DNA from: Arsenophonus sp052174455
GTDB lineage: Bacteria > Pseudomonadota > Gammaproteobacteria > Enterobacterales > Enterobacteriaceae
Reading direction: 5' to 3'
DNA length: 22,775 nt
Assembly (NCBI GenBank): GCA_052174455.1
Contig: JBQMRP010000060.1
Span: 1-22,775 of the forward strand
Position numbers and translations under genes: made by a program. Shown in pieces: positions 17,896-22,775 of this stretch; position 1 is the first letter of the stretch, and every line of letters begins with the position of its first letter. The notes under the pieces are model-generated. The model saw only the letters and a list, made by a program, of their open reading frames with translations. It was not told the origin of the DNA and made no database searches.

Positions 17896-19218
17896 ATGAA
17901 AATACTAAAAATCATTCACGGGTACCCATTTTTCATTATAGTTAGACTATAAGTTTTATAGACAAATATTATGTTATGGTTTAACGAAAAATAATAAAGC
18001 TTATGTTCTCACTCGAGAAGAAAACCCGTTTGCTGAAGATTTCACTTAGGATATAATATAAGATACTCGTAAACCAGCGATTACATTAGATAAAATATAT
18101 ATGCCTTTCGAAAAATACCGCTACCGTTATCAGTACCTTGTTTAGATATGTAAGTAGAATCATTTATTCATAATATAAAACCTCAGACAGTCCACATTGG
18201 ACACTCAATTATTTATTGACTTCTTTAGTTGATATTATCGTGAAAAATATTCCGATAGTTTATTCGTACATAATTATTGACTAATTTTCCACGTGGACAA
18301 TTATACAACCTAATTCTGCTGTTAACTCTTTCCTCTGGTCACTTTGTGACGGATAAAAAATAAAAAATGTGCAACATATCGTTTTCCTGGTTATTTCTCA
18401 GGAAATAAAAATAACATTGATACTGCGTATTGAACTAATTTAGTAAATCGGCGTACGCATCCATATGAATCAGATTGTAGAAAAAATAAAATATTTTATT
18501 GCCCCCTTTCCTTTATTTATATGATCAGTATATAACCGATTTTGTGGTACCACCAAATAAAATGATCTATTTAGATTATAGTTTTTGGTTTAGATAGACT
18601 TAGCGGTCGTCAATGTCCTCTTAAAGAGGATTTTACTTTTGGTTATATTGGTACCCATATTACAGGTAAATGGATTCAACTACTAATTCAAGCGTTTTCT
18701 AGGTTAAGAAATAACTGTCGATTACGCATTTGTGGGAAGACTTAGACTACAAAATGCGGCAGGATTACACGTAATTGCTGTAAAACTGCCTATCCAGATT
18801 CAATTTAGTATTGAATGGTTACCGCAATACTGCAGTGAAAAAATCATTAAAACTGTTTTAATCATGTAGATTGTATTATTGCCCATTCGATATTAGTAGA
18901 AAATTCACCCTTGTGGTGATCCACGAAGCATCGCAAACCAGAATTTCTGTGATTATCACCAACATAAAAAGGGGGCGGTGTTGCCTGAACATATTGATCA
19001 TGAAATTAACGACTCTTGTTTTAACATCGAAATAAAAAACTTATCTGAGAAAATGCAATGTTTGATTAATAATCTTTTTTTGGTAAAAAAAAGTTAGATT
19101 TACTGGGTTATTACAATCACCTGATGGTAATATTTTAAGTTAAAAAGATTACGTTGTAGAAATATAGAAAATCTACAAATCGCTACTGTAAAATAGTCAC
19201 CTCTATAGAGGCAATTAA
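17896..19218 (+). pseudogene. GT4 glycosyltransferase pseudogene, copy 2 (full length)
   Basis: The ATG at 17896 begins MKILKIIHGYP, the usual first strand of a GT-B enzyme. Next come KAYVLTREENPFAEDF, IYMPFEKYRYRYQYL, PQTVHIGH (family VHIQH), HDYW decayed to HNY-stop at 18269, and the linker FTFGYIGTHI at about 18636. After it come LLIQAFSRLRNNCRLRI, IEWLPQYCSEKIIKT, and the donor site, a decayed VDCII.PSI..VENSPL leading to VIHEASQTRISVIITNIK (about 18918-18968). The C-terminus has EHIDHEINDS, NLSEKMQCLINNLF and EIxKIYKSLL with a stop at 19216-19218. About 440 codons. The radical SAM ATG follows after 1 nt, which implies coupled translation. Numerous stops make it dead. Confidence 0.92.
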
Positions 19219-19219
19219 A

Positions 19220-20290
19220 ATGAAACTCGGCCCATGGCGTATTACCTTCGATATTAATCCTGATTATTCTAATTTAAAATGCATAATCTATGAAGATCAT
19301 TATCTTTATAGTCTCACTCAGACTAATAAAATAAAGGCAAGTATACCTAAAAGGTGAATGGATATTGATTTAATCAGAAAGATTCTTTCTGATTACAAAG
19401 GAACTCCTATTACGAGAGCTAATCCCTTCTACTAAAGGAGAACCGTTAATTTATCAATATTTTAATGAAATTGTAGATTGTGTCATAAATATAAAATAAA
19501 ACTAAACTTGACGACTAATCGAACCTTTTCACGAAAGAGAGTTGAAATTTTGGCTAAGGAACTATCCATCTTACATCGGATGTAGCATATCCTGGAATAG
19601 TAAAAGCAAAAACATACAAGAAAAAATTATATTAGGAATTTTCGATGGGAAAAGTTTTAAATAATTTAAATAAATTATCATTATTCGCAATGATTATGCA
19701 GAAGATGGCGCGGAAATTATTGTAAATCACTTTACAAATGACTTTGGTAGAAAGTAAAGTACAAGAATTATCGAATATTATGCAATCAGGCATCGATATG
19801 GGGTTTTGATCGAATTAAAGGTCATCATTTATGAACACATTTTAAAGAAATTAAATCGTTGTCAATGTGATAAAATGAAGAATCTATTTCTCGCTGGAAT
19901 CATATGGTTATTCAAGCTAGAAATTCCCTAATAATCATCGATTACCAAACGATAATTTTATTAAATTAGTGAATATTGACTTACTAGATAAATTAACTTA
20001 TCAGGATTTATCGCCTGGTTTTGGTATGCCATTTTTAAAACGAGAAGCTTGGGTCGAAACTAATGGATAATTTAATCCTGTTGTGCTCCCGATAAAGAAT
20101 GACGTCAATTAATTAATTTTGATAATCTAAAAAATCAAATCCTGGTTAACATTTGCTAAACTCAAGTATGTGAAGATTTTAAGAAAAATTATATCTAATA
20201 CACGGTATGTAAAGGATATAACATGAGAAAATCGCTTAATTTTTATGATAAAATAGCAAAAGGAACGTTTATGAACTTAATAAATTAGAA
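19220..20290 (+). pseudogene. Radical SAM/SPASM-domain protein pseudogene, copy 2
   Basis: Radical SAM enzymes cleave S-adenosylmethionine with a 4Fe-4S cluster; SPASM members carry extra clusters and often modify peptides or sugars. The ATG at 19220 opens MKLGPWRITFDINPDYSNLK. In the CxxxCxxC motif (19268-19291) the first Cys is Ser, the second remains and the third is Tyr, so the cluster could not form. Then come MDIDLIRKILSDYKGTPI, HKYKIKLNLTTNRTF (family TNG strand), FDRIKGHH-like and WNHMVIQARN segments. At the C-terminus the SPASM pattern is clear: PFLKREAWVETNG, then NP-CAPDKE with one Cys codon damaged (20074-20099), and CKGYNMRKS at 20208-20231, where the second Cys is Tyr. About 355 codons, typical. 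The exact end is uncertain. Confidence 0.9.
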
Positions 20291-22126
20291 AAACAAAAAA
20301 ATTTTTCCTGCGCGAAACATTCCATTTTCTGGGGAAAATCTCCAATCTACTCCTCTCGCTTTAATAAAATTATGAATACTCTGAACCAGGTTTAGTTGGT
20401 GTTGATAATGAATCAGACGCTTATTATATTAATATTCATGATTTACCTAACTATTCTTGCCACTTTTTTTAGAAACGTATAGTTTTTATAAGAGGGCTCT
20501 GCTGCCGTTAGAGATAAAACCGGATGCTTTTATATTATGATGGGAAGGTATGTTATTCTGCTCGCTATTTATTGCGTGGTAATTTTCAATAAGGTTTATG
20601 TTCAGTTAAGGTAAAAATCATTATTTTCATATTAATTATCACGGAGGGAAAGTTTACAAAGAAATATATATTTATGTCGGTGATTTTAAAGATCTCGTAG
20701 CAGTTATTTGTAAGAAAGTTGGGTTACATGCTCATATCGATAAGAAAGGAAAATTACTTTATCAAAACTAGTTTTAGGATGGAATACCTTTCATAAACTC
20801 CAATGTAGAGTAAAAAAACAAACAAGGGTGGTATTCACATCAATAAATCAAGTCAGTCATTTTATTCGTAACGATATACTCAAATAGAACCATTGTATAA
20901 TGGTGTGGTTCATCTAGAAACTTTTTAGGGAGTTATTAACCATTAATACTTCAGATCAAAATTATTCAATTACGGCTGGCTAGTCAAAAAAATTGATAAA
21001 AAATTACAGAGAAAATGGTAGGATTTTAGCAGATAGAGACGCTGGCTATCACAGCGCTCGCTTGTAACTATTGGATAGTTTAACTAGGCACAAGTAGAAG
21101 AGATAGCTAATAATAGTATTATTAGCTAAATATATCGAAAGATTATTGCGCACTTTATGATAGTTATATTTTATAAAAAATAAAATTGATTTATGGAAAT
21201 TAACAAAAAAAAATGGAAAAGATTTTGTTCCACATAAAGATAATTTTATCATCTACTGCAATTATCTGCTATGGTATCAATAGATTAGTATGGAAAAACT
21301 AACTAAAATGATTAATGATTGGAAAGATAAGCTTAATGCTTTATTTAAAATCAGTGTATCAAATGAAAATAAGATAAAGTACCATCAAGCAATTGATGGA
21401 TATGACCAAAAAGATTTTTTCAGTTTTATTGATGTCAATTAACTGCCAATAACATCAACAAGTTACTGGTATAGGATAGAAGTGCAAAAGGATTACTAGA
21501 GCGATCCTTAACGACATACAAATACTTACAGGTATTATTAGATGAGGATTATACTTTCACCCTATTTCTCTTAATTATTCACTTAAGTTTCGATGTAATT
21601 TACAATCACATGTCTTATCTCATCCCTTGCCAAAAATGGCAAATGCTATCTTACTTCCTAGAGATCTGCATTTTTAGTTTGATAAACAGGTTATCTCTAT
21701 TTTACAGAAAGTTAACGATACATTATTAACTTGATGGTTAAATTTATTTAACAGAGATGCTTATTGATAAAAAAAGACTAAACGAAGTTTTGCTTTAATC
21801 TCAATTTTATATCGAAAAAGTGGGAGAAAATTAAGAACGTTAAATCAGTGGAAAATATTTTTAAAAAGTCCACCTTATCTATGGTTCAACATCTAAAAAT
21901 TAGCGATACAGTTGACTTATTGATTAGTATCAAAAACAACCTTAAAGGAAAATCCTGTAGTGCAATTAAAAAGAAGCATTTTTGAAGAGATAGGGATAGT
22001 TGTATTAAATAATCCTAGTAAGTCGTAAGTTAGTTTTATTTTTTAATAAAATGGTAACCTTTTAAATAAATACTTATGCAAAGGAATTAGCCTGCGATAT
22101 TGAAAACTATTTAAAGTCAGTTAGTC

Positions 22127-22333
22127 AATGACACATTATCATTTAATGATGGATCAATTTTATCCGTTGATAGAAACTCTGTTGATGGATGTTGTGAGGG
22201 GGATTTTATTGGAACTTTAGTTAGAGTAGATAAAATAAATATCATCAATAAATCCGCTTACGCAGATTTACTTGTACCTTACCTATCAGGATATATCTTC
22301 TTCCGAGAAGATATTTATGAGTTTTCTTTATAG
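22127..22333 (+). other. Stop-free C-terminal segment (68 codons) of the preceding remnant
   Basis: The plus strand is open from 22127 to TAG 22331-22333 without any ATG. It reads NDTLSFNDGSILSVDRNSVD, then GDFIGTLVRVDKINIINKSA and YADLLVPYLSGYIFFREDIY. The strand-like alternation and Gly/Asp turns suggest a beta-rich terminal domain. The frame ends 16 nt before a hairpin, as expected for the last gene of a transcription unit. It is the best-preserved part of the unidentified gene and the best query for a homology search. Confidence 0.6.
22293..22314. repeat. Perfect 9-bp inverted repeat inside the last coding segment
   Basis: ATATCTTCT at 22293-22301 pairs exactly with AGAAGATAT at 22306-22314 around TCCG. 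It lies within the open 68-codon segment (coding YIFFREDIY), so it is not called a terminator. Confidence 0.6.
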
Positions 22334-22349
22334 TTGTTTTTATAGGGTG

Positions 22350-22366
22350 TCCGTCTTTCTGACGGA
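22350..22366 (+). terminator. Candidate terminator of the epimerase-GT4-radical SAM locus
   Basis: TCCGTC-TTTCT-GACGGA is a perfect 6-bp GC-rich stem, extendable by a GG/CC pair on each side across two mismatches. It is followed by GTCCTTTGAATTTTT. It lies 16 nt after the last stop codon at 22333, exactly where an operon terminator would be. The T-run is interrupted, so it is probably decayed. Confidence 0.65.
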
Positions 22367-22775
22367 GTCCTTTGAATTTTTACGGTATAGTCAAAAGATA
22401 AAATTTAACCGGTAATAGATTTTTGGTCTCTTGAGTTTATAGATCACAAACACGAATCCGTTAAATAGCAAAAAATAATAAAGGTACTGTAAAAATAAGG
22501 GATTCGATTGCATTTTGATTTAAAAATTTAGCACTTTAGTATGAAAATACTTCAGGCCAAAGTCAATTTATATTAGTTTATACGTTCGAGTCGAAGTAAT
22601 CATATCTATTTTTCCTTTATATACTGGAAAAATCTCTACCTATTTTTGGATGTGGACATGCGAAAAAGTAAATTAATGCTTTGTTCAATAGAACACTGTA
22701 CGTTTTTGAGGAATATTATAACCCTTTAGTTTGTTAAAACTAACTCTAATTGTTATACACTAAAAATATCTTTCA
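22367..22775. other. No recognisable gene to the window end
   Basis: After the hairpin I see no coding frame on either strand. A GTTCGAGTC near 22584 resembles a tRNA T-loop, but no cloverleaf can be built around it. Confidence 0.4.

Larger units (their letters stand above)
20290..22333 (+). pseudogene. Large unidentified coding remnant downstream of the radical SAM gene
   Basis: Plus-strand coding fragments continue for about 2 kb: NEYSEPGLVGVDNESDAYY and INIHDLPNYSCHFF (20370-20470), YYDGKVCYSARYLLRGNF, YHINYHGGKVYKEIYIYVGD-like (20635-20690) and FKDLVAVICKKVGLHAHIDK. Further on are INDWKDKLNALFKISVSNEN (21310 on), KYLQVLLDEDYTF, LKFRCNLQSHVLSHPLPKMA (21580-21640), and finally a 68-codon open stretch 22127-22333. 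One gene of about 680 codons or two shorter genes would fit. Same strand and tight packing with the upstream genes suggest the same operon. I recognise no family: there is no signal peptide and no obvious membrane segments. A glycan-related enzyme is a guess from context only. Confidence 0.6.

Noticed and set aside
21049..21252. 67-codon minus-strand open frame
   Set aside because: Phe/Ile/Asn-rich antisense shadow of the plus-strand remnant downstream of the radical SAM gene.
22580..22600. tRNA-like T-loop GTTCGAGTC
   Set aside because: No acceptor, D or anticodon stems can be formed with the surrounding sequence.
1..22775. CRISPR array, rRNA or intact prophage
   Set aside because: No regularly spaced direct repeats, no rRNA-like conserved sequence and no phage structural genes were seen on either strand.

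Overview
This AT-rich window (roughly 30% G+C by eye) looks like a gene graveyard. The longest uninterrupted reading frames are about 90-100 codons. Every gene I can recognise is broken by stops, frameshifts, truncation or loss of key residues. The families are a YadA-type trimeric autotransporter, an R1-type ParM plasmid-segregation ATPase, IS256-family transposases and an epimerase/GT4/radical-SAM locus. Together they suggest a gammaproteobacterium related to the Enterobacterales that is undergoing host-restricted genome decay, such as an Arsenophonus-like insect symbiont. The ParM remnant points to plasmid or plasmid-derived DNA. The taxon is an inference; the decay is seen directly.

Layout. 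740-2078: IS256 copy A (minus). 2079-4200: no recognised gene, but several strong perfect inverted repeats and one coding remnant. 4217-5488: yadA-like adhesin pseudogene (plus). 5489-7265: short unidentified coding scraps and two terminator-like hairpins. 7266-7541: a 91-codon open frame (minus), among the best-preserved reading frames in the window. 7655-9040: truncated GT4 glycosyltransferase plus start of a radical SAM gene (copy 1). 9061-10059: parM pseudogene (minus) with a parC-like repeat cluster upstream. 10499-11880: IS256 copy C (plus), the best-defined copy. 12470-13062 and 13740-14680: two unidentified pseudogenes. 14760-15948: IS256 copy B (minus), abutting a third radical SAM fragment at 15955-16220 (minus). 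16290-16560: 5' stub of IS256 copy D (plus). 16983-22333: the main locus, on the plus strand: NAD-dependent epimerase, GT4 glycosyltransferase, radical SAM/SPASM protein, then about 2 kb of unidentified coding remnant, closed by a hairpin.

How the parts relate. The epimerase, glycosyltransferase and radical SAM genes were spaced by 1-2 nt and must once have been one operon, plausibly for a surface glycan or a modified sugar or peptide product. The GT4/radical SAM pair is duplicated in the same orientation about 10.4 kb apart, and a third piece of the radical SAM gene lies in opposite orientation between two IS256 copies. The window therefore records IS spread and duplication followed by decay. 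Comparing the paralogous copies recovers genes that single-frame ORF calling misses, and it shows that some perfect palindromes are recent mutations inside old coding sequence rather than terminators.
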